Shown: positions 1-8,593 of the stretch, in pieces
How the letters are laid out: each line of letters opens with the position of its first letter
How positions within the stretch are numbered: position 1 is the stretch's first letter
The notes under the pieces: generated by a model
What the model saw: only the letters and a program-made list of their open reading frames with translations
The model's database searches: none
Told to the model about the DNA's origin: nothing
Program-made: the position numbers and the translations under genes
Source of the DNA: Natronosalvus amylolyticus
GTDB lineage: Archaea > Halobacteriota > Halobacteria > Halobacteriales > Natrialbaceae
Reading direction: 5' to 3'
DNA length: 64,000 nucleotides
Assembly (NCBI RefSeq): GCF_024298845.1
Contig: NZ_CP101156.1
Location: 2,790,001-2,854,000 of the forward strand

Positions 1-2
1 TG

Positions 3-1631
3 AAGCGCTCGGGGTACTCACCCGAGTTCTCGGGAGCCGTCGAATCGTCTTCCTCGTCCGGTGGCCAAATGCTCCCGCCCGTGATGGGGGCTGCCGCGTT
101 CCTGATCGTCGAGTTCACCGGCACGCCGTACGCCGACGTGATCATCGCCGCAACCTTGCCCGCAGTTGCATTCTTTTTCGGCATGTGGGTCATGGTCCAC
201 TTCGAAGCCGTTCGTGGAGGCATCGGCGGCCTTCCCCGGTCGGAACTCCCCGATCCACGGTCGAAGTTGCGCACGGGCTGGTTCTACCTGGTTCCAGTCG
301 TCCTCCTGCTTTATTTCCTCGTCATCGCCCGATTTTCGATCAATCGTGCTGGCTGGTTCACCATCGTCGCCGTCGTCGCGCTCATCGCGTTCGTCGCTGC
401 TTACGACGAGCGCTCTCGAGGCCCGATGATCGGCACGATTATCCTCCTCTTTCTCTTGCAGGCAGCCAGCTACACCGTCGTCGGCGGCGGTGTAACCGAT
501 GCGATTCTGGTGGGACTCGGCCTCGAGAGCGCGGGCGAACCGCGCGGTATCGAATCGGCCCTGATCGCGGCGGCGAGCGGTCTCGGCACCATCGTCATCA
601 TCGTGAGTTTGGCCTTCTTGCTCGCCCGGCCCCGAACCGAAGCACCACTGCTCGAACTCGACGACGCCGTCGACGATTCAGCCAAGCGGATGGCTAATAA
701 GATGGGGCGGCCGGCGCTTGCCGGCAACCGTGCCTACCGGTTCAGCGCGTTCGTTCTGAAGTCGATGGACTCGGGCGCCAGAACGGCCACCACGGTCGTC
801 ATCGCCGTCGCGGCCGCGGGCGTGATTCCCGGCGTCATCAGCGTCTCCGGGCTCGGACCGAACCTCGCTGCCCTCATCGATGCGGTCAGCGGCGGGTCGA
901 TGCTGGCGCTGCTGGTGTTGACCGGTGTCGCTTCGATTATCTTCGGGATGGGGATGCCAACCACCGCGATGTATATCATCCTGATCGCCATGCTCGGCGG
1001 CCCCATCGAGGCTGCAGGCATCGCTATTCTGGCGGCTCACCTGTACGTACTGTACTTCGGGCTGATGGCCGACGTGACACCGCCCGTTGCCGTCGCGGCC
1101 TTCGCCGGTGCCGGCGTCGCTAAAGCGGACGAGTTCGGGACGGCGATAATAGCGTTCTTGCTCTCGCTCAACAAGGTCCTGGTTCCCTTCGCGTTCGTCT
1201 TCTCGCCGGGCATCATGTTCTTGCGACAACGCAACGGGGAATGGGAGGTCATCGGCTGGACCGACGTATTCGATCTCGGGTTTTTCATTCCCGAGGTAGT
1301 CATTCCCGTCGTCTCCATGTTCCTTGGCGTGTACGCACTCGGTGTGACGATTATCGGCTATCAGTACGCCAGCGTGAAACGGCTCAACCGGGCCCTGTAC
1401 GCCGTTGCCTCCCTGCTGTTGATGGTGCCCGAAATCCCGCTGTTACTTGCCGAAGGGGTGTTTACGCTCGCAGGCGTCCCCTCCGACCTGCTCATCTTCT
1501 CGATCACCGGGACGCTCAGAGCCGTCGGGCTCGTCATGCTCGTCGTACTCTCACAGCGGAACAGATCGCGCGGGATGACGCTCGAGCAAACCCCCACACC
1601 AGAAAAAGACGAGCGGGCCACAGAGGACTGA
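3..1631 (+). CDS. Fused TRAP-type transporter permease (partial, 5' end outside window)
   Basis: C-terminal 542 residues of a fused TRAP (tripartite ATP-independent periplasmic) permease, which normally joins the small 4-TM and large 12-TM subunits in one chain and imports organic acids with a cation gradient and an extracellular binding protein. The frame is open to the left edge. The first visible residues (GYSPEF, then GGQMLPPVMGAAAF) are the conserved gating segment of the DctM-like domain, so an internal ATG at position 69 is not the start. Many hydrophobic helices follow, including the GMGMPTTAMY and ADVTPPVAVAA motifs typical of this family. The tail is short, charged and cytoplasmic. 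It is convergent with the next gene, the two stops being one base apart. The substrate cannot be read from the sequence. Confidence 0.9.
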   Translation, partial: KRSGYSPEFSGAVESSSSSGGQMLPPVMGAAAFLIVEFTGTPYADVIIAATLPAVAFFFGMWVMVHFEAVRGGIGGLPRSELPDPRSKLRTGWFYLVPVVLLLYFLVIARFSINRAGWFTIVAVVALIAFVAAYDERSRGPMIGTIILLFLLQAASYTVVGGGVTDAILVGLGLESAGEPRGIESALIAAASGLGTIVIIVSLAFLLARPRTEAPLLELDDAVDDSAKRMANKMGRPALAGNRAYRFSAFVLKSMDSGARTATTVVIAVAAAGVIPGVISVSGLGPNLAALIDAVSGGSMLALLVLTGVASIIFGMGMPTTAMYIILIAMLGGPIEAAGIAILAAHLYVLYFGLMADVTPPVAVAAFAGAGVAKADEFGTAIIAFLLSLNKVLVPFAFVFSPGIMFLRQRNGEWEVIGWTDVFDLGFFIPEVVIPVVSMFLGVYALGVTIIGYQYASVKRLNRALYAVASLLLMVPEIPLLLAEGVFTLAGVPSDLLIFSITGTLRAVGLVMLVVLSQRNRSRGMTLEQTPTPEKDERATED

Positions 1632-1632
1632 T

Positions 1633-2871
1633 TCAATCGTCTTCGGCGACCATCGAAGGGCGGCCCATGGCCTCGAAGCCGTGCTCGAGGTCGGCTAACA
1701 GGTCCTCGGTCCCTTCGACGCCCACCGACACTCGAATCAGGGTGTCGGAAATACCGAGCAATTCCCGTTCCTCTGGAGATAGTGGTTCGTGAGTCATCCC
1801 TGCCGGGAGTTCGATCAGGCTCTCGACCCCGCCGACACTGACGGCGAGGGTGAACTCCTCGAGCGCCTCGAGGAAGCGTTTTGCGTCGGCGAGTTCGCCT
1901 GCGAGTTCGAACGAGAGGATGCCGCCGTAGCCGTCCATCTGCTCGCTCGCGAGGTCGTGTTGTGGGTGACTCTCGAGACCGGGGTAATGGACGGCCGTGA
2001 CTTCCTCGCGGTCCTCGAGGAACTCCGCGACGGCCATCGCGTTGCGTTCGTGCTGGCGCATCCGTAGCGGGAGGGTCTTGAGTCCCCGAAGGACGAGGTA
2101 GCTGTCGAACGGCGCGAGCATATCGCCGACGCCGACTTGCTGCTGGAAACGCAGTTCCTCGGCCAGCGCGTCGTCGTTCGTGATGACCGCGCCGCCGACC
2201 GAATCGGAGTGTCCATTCAGGTATTTCGTGGTGCTGTGAGCGACGACGTCCGCACCTAACTCGAGCGGGCGCTGGAAGTACGAACTGGCGAACGTGTTGT
2301 CGACGCCGAAAGTCGCGTCGTAGCTGTCGGCAATCGCTGCAATCGCTTCGACGTCACAGAGCGCAATCGTCGGGTTCGTCGGCGTCTCCATCCAGACGAA
2401 CTCGGTGTCCTCGGTGACGGCGGCCTCCACCGCGTCGGTGTCTGTTGCATCAACGAACGTCACCTCGAGACCCAGTCGTCCCTCGAACACGGCCTCGAGC
2501 ATCCGTCTGGTTCCCGCGTACAGGTCGTCGAACGCGACGATGTGGTCGCCGGGTTCGACAGACGAGAGAATCGTCGTGAAGATGGCTGCAGTGCCCGAGG
2601 AAAACGCCATGGCGTGTTCGCCGCCCTCGAGGCTCGCCAGTCGTTTTTCCAGGGCGTGTCTGGTCGGATTCGACAATCGCGAGTAGACGAACTCGCCGGC
2701 ATCGGGGTCGATGTCTTCGAGGCTCATCTCCGTGTCCAGGCCCGGAAGTGCGAACGTCGAAGAGAGATGGATCGGCGACACGACGTCGCCGGCCTCGCTG
2801 CCGGTCCGGAACGGTTCTTCACCCTCCGTCACGGCGAGGGTCTCGAGCAGTGAGCCGCGATCTGATTCCAT
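1633..2871 (-). CDS. Cys/Met metabolism PLP-dependent enzyme (cystathionine gamma-synthase/lyase type)
   Basis: 412-residue cytosolic fold-type I PLP enzyme of the trans-sulfuration family. It makes or breaks a C-S bond at the gamma carbon (cystathionine synthase, cystathionine lyase or methionine gamma-lyase). The PLP lysine is in STTKYLNGHSD (about K216), the phosphate-cup SSGTAA is at about 91-96, and YSRLSNPT at about 63-70 is the usual substrate-site segment. The frame is open for 50 codons further upstream, but that segment is rich in aromatic and basic residues unlike the family. I therefore chose the ATG at 2871 (MESDRGSL). Which of the three reactions it catalyses cannot be decided from sequence alone. 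Confidence 0.9.
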   Translation of the reverse strand: MESDRGSLLETLAVTEGEEPFRTGSEAGDVVSPIHLSSTFALPGLDTEMSLEDIDPDAGEFVYSRLSNPTRHALEKRLASLEGGEHAMAFSSGTAAIFTTILSSVEPGDHIVAFDDLYAGTRRMLEAVFEGRLGLEVTFVDATDTDAVEAAVTEDTEFVWMETPTNPTIALCDVEAIAAIADSYDATFGVDNTFASSYFQRPLELGADVVAHSTTKYLNGHSDSVGGAVITNDDALAEELRFQQQVGVGDMLAPFDSYLVLRGLKTLPLRMRQHERNAMAVAEFLEDREEVTAVHYPGLESHPQHDLASEQMDGYGGILSFELAGELADAKRFLEALEEFTLAVSVGGVESLIELPAGMTHEPLSPEERELLGISDTLIRVSVGVEGTEDLLADLEHGFEAMGRPSMVAEDD

Positions 2872-3017
2872 AGCTGACTGACCGACGGCTGGATAGGAAA
2901 ACGTTCGGATTTTACAGTAATATTCGCCGTAATCAGTTATTATCGGCAAGTATTTCTTCAAATCAGTGTACCGATTCACGAAAACGGGCTGACAGCTGAC
3001 GCGGAACAAAACCGGAT

Positions 3018-3638
3018 TCAAATCCGCTCAATGGCCGCTCGACCGCTCGTTGCACTCTGGATTCGGTCACGGAGCGCGGCGACATCGGCCACCGGGACGC
3101 GAACGAAGAACTGCACGTCCGCGGTGTACTCGGCTTCGAACTCGAGCCCCTCGCTCTCGATGATGCCACGGACCGTTCCCGAATCGTCGTACTCGAGGGT
3201 GATCGACAGCCGCTCGTGGGGTCGCTCTTCGACGACGCCGGCAGCGTCGACGGCGTCTTTGACCGCTCTGGAGTACGCCCGCACGAGACCACCCACCCCG
3301 AGGTTCGTCCCCCCGTAGTAACGGGTGACGACGACGGCGACGTTCTCGATGTCGCGCTGTGTCAGGACGTTCAGTGCCGGCTTCCCCGCCGAGCCGGTGG
3401 GCTCGCCGTCGTCGCTCGAGTACTCGCGAAGGAGGCCCTCGGTGTCCGCGCGGACGCGATAGGCCGGAACGTTGTGCGTGGCATCGTCGTACTCGGTTTC
3501 GACGGACTCGACGAACGACTCCGCCCCTTCGACTGACTCGACGGGGCGAACGTGACCGATGAACTCCGAGCCTTGTACGACGAAGCTGGCGGTGGCCGCC
3601 GATTCGACGGTCCGGTAGGTCGCCGACTCGTCGGTCAC
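3018..3638 (-). CDS. IMPACT/YigZ family (UPF0029) protein
   Basis: 206-residue protein of the YigZ/IMPACT family. The N-terminal UPF0029 domain (about 1-125) shows the signatures FIGHVRPVES, DATHNVPAYR, DGEPTGSAGKPAL and VVVTRYYGGTNLGVGGLVRAY. The C-terminal part (about 135-206) is the ferredoxin-like DUF1949-type domain. The family is linked to translation or nucleic-acid binding, without a settled biochemical role. The start is a GTG at 3638; the protein begins close to the first conserved strand, so a longer form is not needed. It lies upstream of and co-directional with the PLP enzyme, 146 bp away. Confidence 0.9.
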   Translation of the reverse strand: MTDESATYRTVESAATASFVVQGSEFIGHVRPVESVEGAESFVESVETEYDDATHNVPAYRVRADTEGLLREYSSDDGEPTGSAGKPALNVLTQRDIENVAVVVTRYYGGTNLGVGGLVRAYSRAVKDAVDAAGVVEERPHERLSITLEYDDSGTVRGIIESEGLEFEAEYTADVQFFVRVPVADVAALRDRIQSATSGRAAIERI

Positions 3639-3779
3639 GGGCGATCACCGGCCACCGAAACGGACCCCCGACACTCGCCAGGCGAGTCACGAACGGGCTC
3701 GAGTGATACCACCAGCTGGCGCATACAGTGGCTTTCGGAGGTGGAGAAAAGATACTGTTGGTCGGCGACTCGCTCGCGC

Positions 3780-4211
3780 TCACCGACAGATCGTGACGGG
3801 GACGTTCGATTTATCGACGACGCTTTTGGCGACGCTACCAACAAGTCGCTGGCGTTCACTCGAGAGGCCGCGATGGCCGACGTAGATCGCGTCGGCACCC
3901 ACGTCGTCGGCGTGGTCGGTGATGGCGTTGGCCGGATGGCCAGCTAGCAGGGTCGTCTCGATCTCGAGTATCGTATCGTGTGCCTCGAGGACATCCTCGA
4001 TTAATCCGGTCGCATTCTCGAGTGTTTGCTCGCCATACTCGACGGCCCTGTCACCGCCGGGCATGACGATCTCGCCGTCGATCAGTTCGGTCTGTGGAGT
4101 CAACACGTGGACGACCTCGAGGCCTGCGTCGAGGGCGATAGCCTGGTGGGCGCCGTAGCGGATGGCCTCTTCGCTCTCGTCTGACCCATCGGTTGCAACG
4201 ATGTAGTGCAT
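3780..4211 (-). CDS. Universal stress protein UspA family
   Basis: 143-residue single-domain UspA protein, a cytosolic alpha/beta nucleotide-binding fold. It begins with the usual first strand YIVATDGSDES and ends with the ATP-binding signature GHRGLSSERQRLVGSVAKSVV-like region at about 115-135, followed by the last strand VPVTIC. Length and motif order match the ATP-binding class. It is a stand-alone gene, transcribed away from a 0.7 kb gene-poor, AT-rich stretch. Its client process is unknown. Archaeal genomes carry many paralogues, and another UspA module is fused to the permease at 21.4 kb. Confidence 0.92.
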   Translation of the reverse strand: MHYIVATDGSDESEEAIRYGAHQAIALDAGLEVVHVLTPQTELIDGEIVMPGGDRAVEYGEQTLENATGLIEDVLEAHDTILEIETTLLAGHPANAITDHADDVGADAIYVGHRGLSSERQRLVGSVAKSVVDKSNVPVTICR

Positions 4212-4914
4212 ACCTGAAGAGTGGTCTCGAGCGATACTAATCGGTGCTCGCTGTTCCCGGAGGTTGGGAACGTCACCTGTTTTGAAGACGTGACGGGCCA
4301 GTCGATAGAAAAGATACGCAGTTTATATCCCGATCGAACGTGCCGAAAATCGGTTCTCTTCGGTGGTGAAACAGGTTACTTGCGTGTAAGTGACGACTTT
4401 CCTGCAAGTAAGTGCAAAGGTGACTCACGGGTAACCGTTAGCGTACCTGAAAGTAAGCAGGTGCTGACGGTGATGTTCGAGGATAGGAGGTTCTCTGTTA
4501 TGAATGCAAAATTGACATTACTAATAAACGAAGAAGACTATATTATTTACAAATGTCTTTTGAGCCTTCTTAGTGGTGTGTGACTGAGATATTAAACAAA
4601 TAGCGATACAATATGTTCTTTACATTTGTACTTTTTTGTTCATTGAACGCCAGTCTCGAGGACGCTTCTGGAGAGCGTCTAAATTAGGGTTAGGTTGACA
4701 TTAACGCGACTATTGCTTTTTCTGGCCATACCTGAACACTGACTATGCTATGTTGGTCCCTGACCGGTCAACGTTCAATCGATGAACAGTAGGATATACT
4801 TAATGTTTCTGGCCAGTGCCAACTGTTTGTTGGGTGGCAACATCTACTGGGGTATGCGCTAACTACCAGGGGGGAGATCTTGCCGTCGATGCCCACACAG
4901 AAGGGGGAAACACG
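4212..4914. other. Gene-poor AT-rich intergenic region
   Basis: Between the divergent UspA gene and the membrane regulator. GC content drops visibly over about 4490-4660. A 120-codon open frame on the plus strand at 4221-4583 lacks the acidic composition and GC-rich third positions of the neighbouring genes, so I do not call it. Three copies of a GTAAGT-like element lie at 4386-4462 (see findings). Nothing else recognised. Confidence 0.5.
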
Positions 4915-5511
4915 ATGAAAACTAGCCTTCAACACGACATAAAGGGGGGAATAGGCATCCATAAACGGGATGAACCGAGAAGGATATCGCGGAGCGATAT
5001 CTTCGACATACTTAGTAATTATCGTCGCGTTTGCGTCATTCAGTACTTACAGAACGTGGATAAAGAGATAGTCGAACTACGAGACGTCGTCGATTACGTT
5101 ACCGACCAGGAGACGTCCGACTCACCGGAAGAGAGTAATTACAGCAACCGAAAGAGCGTCTATACGGCGTTACGGCAGACCCATCTACCGAAACTCGACG
5201 ACCTCGATATCATCGACTACGACAAGGCTCGAGGTGAGATGCGCCTCACGCCCCGTGCCGAGCAGGTACGAATGTACCTCGAGTACGTGCCGGAGAACGA
5301 CATTCCCTGGCACGTCCACTACCTCGGCCTGACCGCACTGAGCGGCCTGTTGGTACTGACGACTCATCTCGGACTCTATCCGTTCAGTATCGGATGGGGA
5401 ACGCTCACGGGAATTCTGGTACTGATGTTCGGCGTCTCGTCGATTGTTCACACATACCAGTCGCGACGGTCTCGATTGCGAGATATGGACTTCGCTCCGC
5501 TGACCGAGTAG
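4915..5511 (+). CDS. Membrane-anchored winged-helix regulator (DUF7344-like)
   Basis: 198-residue haloarchaeal protein with an N-terminal winged-helix domain (about 20-115) and two C-terminal transmembrane helices (about 135-180). The helix-turn-helix region begins SRSDIFDILSNYRRVCVIQYL, with an elongated wing containing LRQTHLPKLDDLDIIDYDK. This layout is common in haloarchaeal predicted transcription regulators that sense at the membrane; no ligand is known. I chose the ATG at 4915, which follows a purine-rich GGGGGAA. An upstream ATG at 4816 would add a cysteine-containing extension that does not look coding. A T6 tract follows the stop. The other proteins of this class in the window are at 50.0 and 50.6 kb. 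Confidence 0.75.
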   Translation: MKTSLQHDIKGGIGIHKRDEPRRISRSDIFDILSNYRRVCVIQYLQNVDKEIVELRDVVDYVTDQETSDSPEESNYSNRKSVYTALRQTHLPKLDDLDIIDYDKARGEMRLTPRAEQVRMYLEYVPENDIPWHVHYLGLTALSGLLVLTTHLGLYPFSIGWGTLTGILVLMFGVSSIVHTYQSRRSRLRDMDFAPLTE

Positions 5512-5538
5512 TCCGATCACCAGCGGCCCGAAACTCCG

Positions 5539-5544
5539 TTTTTT
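5539..5544 (+). terminator. T6 terminator after the 4915 gene
   Basis: Run of six T on the coding strand, 27 bases after the stop. Oligo-T tracts are the usual archaeal intrinsic termination signal. Confidence 0.4.
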
Positions 5545-5723
5545 GTCCCAACGACTAACAGATAGAGTAGCAGTTGAAACGATTCGCACACCTATCGCGA
5601 TGCCGTCATGCGATAGGATATGGAATGACTTCCAATTGCTACTATAGTTCCCACCTCCCAGCGCCAGCGGTGCCGTTCGGTGATTCGTCGCCAGTATGAA
5701 AACCGCCGAAATCCGTCTCTCGA

Positions 5724-7256
5724 TTAGTATCTCGAGCGTCGGATCAGCCAGATCGTCCCGAGACTGGTCGATATCGCCACGAAAACCGCGGTAACCCGTA
5801 TCGGGCCGAACGCGCCGGCCTCATCGATTAGTTCTCCCGACCCGTCGATATCGTGGTTCGTCTCCGCCTCTCCAGCGTTTTCAGTTCCGCTATCTTCGGC
5901 ACTGGTGGCACTCGAAGAATCGGTGTGTGCCGTGTCGTCCGCGTTTCCGACGACCAACGTTACCGGGTCGGCGTTACCGACTCGAAGTTCGTATTCGCCT
6001 GGTTCGTCTATCGTGTGCTCGAACGTCTCCGTTACCGCTTCATCGGCGTCAGCGCTCGCCGTCATGGTCCCGATCGGGTCGCCGTCAACCATCACCGCCA
6101 TCTCGTCGGTACCGCTCGCTAGACCGAGGTTCTCGATTGTCGCCCTAACGGTGAATTCTTCACCAGGCGTGACCGTCGCAGGTTTGACCGACAGCTCGGT
6201 CACGTCCAATACGGCGGTTTCCACCGCCAGCACGTGTCTCGAGGACGTATCGACCCTCGCCTCGACGAAGATGGTCTCCGGCGTTTCGTCCACGACAGTC
6301 GTTTCAGTCACCGTCCAGTTCTCGCGCTCTCCATCATCGCTATAGACGGTGATTTGGGTCGGATCCACCCCGGATTTCGCGAACCACGACCTATCGACTG
6401 CGAACCGATACTCGAGGTCTCGGATCGCTTTGCCCTCATCCACGTCTTCGACGGCGTACGCACCGATTCCGACGGCACCCGAAGGCAATCGCTCGACGAG
6501 TCCATCGCGCCTGGCCGTCTCTGCGTCAATCGTAAACGATGGATGGCCACGATCGTCGAAACGCACGGTGAATTCCTCGAGCGAGGCGTTCGGTCCGATA
6601 CGGAACCGCTCTGCGTCGCCGGTGAGTTCGATGTGGGATCTGGCGTATTCGATCGTCACTTCCCGCGTCGTGTTATCGGGTGCCAGAACCTCGATGGTAG
6701 CGTCCGGATACGGAACGTACAGCGCGTCGGTCGGAGGCGTCGTCCTAACGGCGAACGAGGCGGTCAACTGATCGCCCGCGGAGAGGTCGTCATCCTCTAC
6801 CGAAAATCCGACGCTGACGCGCTCATCAGGAGTGAGTACGATCGCGTTTTTCTCGTCGGTGATCGACCCTGATTCGGTGTGAAAATCCAGGCGTTCGTCG
6901 TCGGTTTCGATCCAGAGCGCCGTCGATTCTGATCCAGTGTACTCGAGAACGAGTACGTCGTCGATCCCCGTGAGCGCTGCGGGTGGAACGCCATCGCCTG
7001 CCACGTTCGGATTCTCCCCGGTCAGATCGATTGCCAGTCGGTCGTACTCGTCGATCACGACGTAGTCACCGTTTGGACCCGTTCCGGGAAGAGCGATGAC
7101 GTCGTCGACTGATTCGAGTGCATCAACCTGTCGGTCATCTTCGCTCCCGACCGAGACGGTATCGGTTTCCTCGAGCGGGATGACCCCCGCAGTCGTCGCT
7201 CCGATACCGGCGGCCAAAAGAACGGTAGCTAGCAGCAACCCGGTGATTCGTTTCAT
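5724..7256 (-). CDS. Membrane-anchored surface protein: DUF1102-like, PGF-pre-PGF and CARDB domains
   Basis: 510-residue exported protein. A Sec-type signal (MKRITGLLLATVLLAAGIGATTAG) starts at the ATG at 7256; an upstream in-frame extension to 7298 is unlikely. Residues about 35-165 follow the order of a DUF1102-type domain: GDYVVIDEYDRLAIDL, then a strand ending ALWIE, then DERVSVGF. I infer a diverged copy of the domain found in the five Tat-type proteins downstream. Residues about 245-345 resemble a PGF-pre-PGF module (YRFAVDRSWF, ITVYSDDGE). Residues about 350-435 form a CARDB-like beta-sandwich (VTPGEEFTVRATIENLG). A low-complexity Ser/Thr/Glu stretch leads to one C-terminal transmembrane helix ending RRSRY. 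It may anchor fibres to the membrane. The DUF1102 assignment here is tentative. Confidence 0.7.
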   Translation of the reverse strand: MKRITGLLLATVLLAAGIGATTAGVIPLEETDTVSVGSEDDRQVDALESVDDVIALPGTGPNGDYVVIDEYDRLAIDLTGENPNVAGDGVPPAALTGIDDVLVLEYTGSESTALWIETDDERLDFHTESGSITDEKNAIVLTPDERVSVGFSVEDDDLSAGDQLTASFAVRTTPPTDALYVPYPDATIEVLAPDNTTREVTIEYARSHIELTGDAERFRIGPNASLEEFTVRFDDRGHPSFTIDAETARRDGLVERLPSGAVGIGAYAVEDVDEGKAIRDLEYRFAVDRSWFAKSGVDPTQITVYSDDGERENWTVTETTVVDETPETIFVEARVDTSSRHVLAVETAVLDVTELSVKPATVTPGEEFTVRATIENLGLASGTDEMAVMVDGDPIGTMTASADADEAVTETFEHTIDEPGEYELRVGNADPVTLVVGNADDTAHTDSSSATSAEDSGTENAGEAETNHDIDGSGELIDEAGAFGPIRVTAVFVAISTSLGTIWLIRRSRY

Positions 7257-7298
7257 CTGACCACACCCCGTGGCCGGCGTTCCATCCGTAGCAGCCAT

Positions 7299-7308
7299 CT
7301 ATTTTTTT
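7299..7308 (-). promoter_or_regulatory. TATA-like promoter of the 5724-7256 gene
   Basis: On the minus strand a GCAAAAAAATAG stretch lies 43-52 bases upstream of the ATG. This would give a transcript with a leader of about 20 bases. It is the only A/T-rich hexamer at a suitable distance. Confidence 0.35.
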
Positions 7309-7330
7309 GCATTGGCCCCCCGTGACGTGT

Positions 7331-7349
7331 GGTGAACGGGATGTTCACC
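7331..7349. promoter_or_regulatory. Perfect GGTGAAC-N5-GTTCACC dyad, candidate operator
   Basis: Two 7-base arms, perfectly complementary, separated by GGGAT. The dyad sits about 75-93 bases upstream of the start of the DUF1102-like membrane protein, just upstream of its TATA-like element. A further half site GGTGAAC lies at 7421-7427. This geometry fits a dimeric activator or repressor. Confidence 0.45.
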
Positions 7350-8593
7350 CCCCGTTCTCGAATCAGTCACTCGGGCAGTATGGTAATAGTCACGTTGGGA
7401 CATCTCAACCGATGATCGGGGGTGAACAACGTCAGTATGTACGCCCCGCTTGTAGGATCGTTGTAGTCTCGTATCATCGAGTGCCGACCCCCCTTTCGAG
7501 TGCTCGGCGGTACTCTGTTACAGCCTTCGCTCTCAACCGGTGGCCGATAGCGGTGTGGTCCACGTCCGTTCTATGAACCTTCGACTGGCGGGATAAGGGC
7601 AATCAGCCACGGTTCGGGAGGTGTTGGTGACGGGTATCGCCTCGAGAGACTCACTCTATACGAAAGTGATCTTCCATCCCTTCTTGCGAGTAGCAACCGA
7701 ATTCAGTGTCAAAAGAGGGATCGACTCCACGGGAAGTGAATGCGACGCGATCCGGTGAGACGAATCGCTCTCGAAGCATTCGGTCACGATGTCAATCGTG
7801 ATGGTGATGGTGGTGGTGGTTGGTAGCTGGTTGGTGATGGCTTCGGATCGCTGTTTCCCAGTGGTCCGTTCTCATGCGGTCAGTCAGTTTCCCCCGAGAA
7901 GATGAATAGCCCCCATCATTATGGTAATACTCCCGTTGTTGTGATGAACGCCGCATCCCAACATATCGATACAGCACCTACTCTGTGGCGAGCGAGACTT
8001 GCGACCGAATGTGGTTCGACAGCCGAGTCTCGTTTATCATCTACACCTTCACAATGGCTTTTTTCGATACGTTCGTCTCTTCAACTTTGGCGGTACCCGG
8101 CTCACGAATCGTAGCCGGTAGGGGGGACCTGGGCCGACTACGCCCCCACAGTGATGGTATTGTAGCGCCATCACGTTGGTGATTTGGGGATACCCCACCG
8201 CTACCCGCTCGCGGTGGATACTGGATCCCCGATCCACCAGCCGAACCGAGCACTTATTGTTATGGGGAAGTTGTACGGATACAATCGCTCGTAGCACAGC
8301 TATTTGAAATACACTCACACCTGTTCGCTCGAGTTGTCAGCGGGTTTTGCTCGACACCCATTCCAGGCGTCTAGATTCTGGACTCGATGGGGGCGATACT
8401 GGCCGTTCATATGCTACTCGTCGTGCGGTACCGGTGAGTACGTGCTCGACTTCGCAGCCACAGTAAAGGGAGACAACCGTTCCTTTCGATCTGCGTCTGG
8501 ACTGATCGCTTGGTGAGCAGCGAATACGAGAGCCTGGTTCTCGAGGAACAACCTCTCTATACCTTTGTAGGACGAACGACAACGGAGCGCCTG

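Larger units (their letters stand above)
7257..8593. other. 1.3 kb intergenic region with several DNA dyads
   Basis: No convincing gene: the open frames present are short and not acidic. It contains the promoter of the minus-strand surface protein, a perfect 7-base dyad at 7331-7349, a run of CAC/CAT-type triplets around 7798-7820, and a dense set of dyads at 8152-8235. These are described separately. Confidence 0.5.

Noticed and set aside
3010..3022. GGATTCAAATCC stem-loop resembling a tRNA T-arm
   Set aside because: No acceptor, D or anticodon arms around it, and it covers the stop codon of the IMPACT-family gene.
4221..4583. 120-codon plus-strand open frame upstream of the membrane regulator
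   Set aside because: Lies in AT-rich DNA, is not acidic, lacks third-position GC bias and shows no recognisable motif.
7307..7576. 89-codon plus-strand frame in the 7.3-8.6 kb gap
   Set aside because: Composition not haloarchaeal, and it covers the promoter and dyad region of the minus-strand gene.
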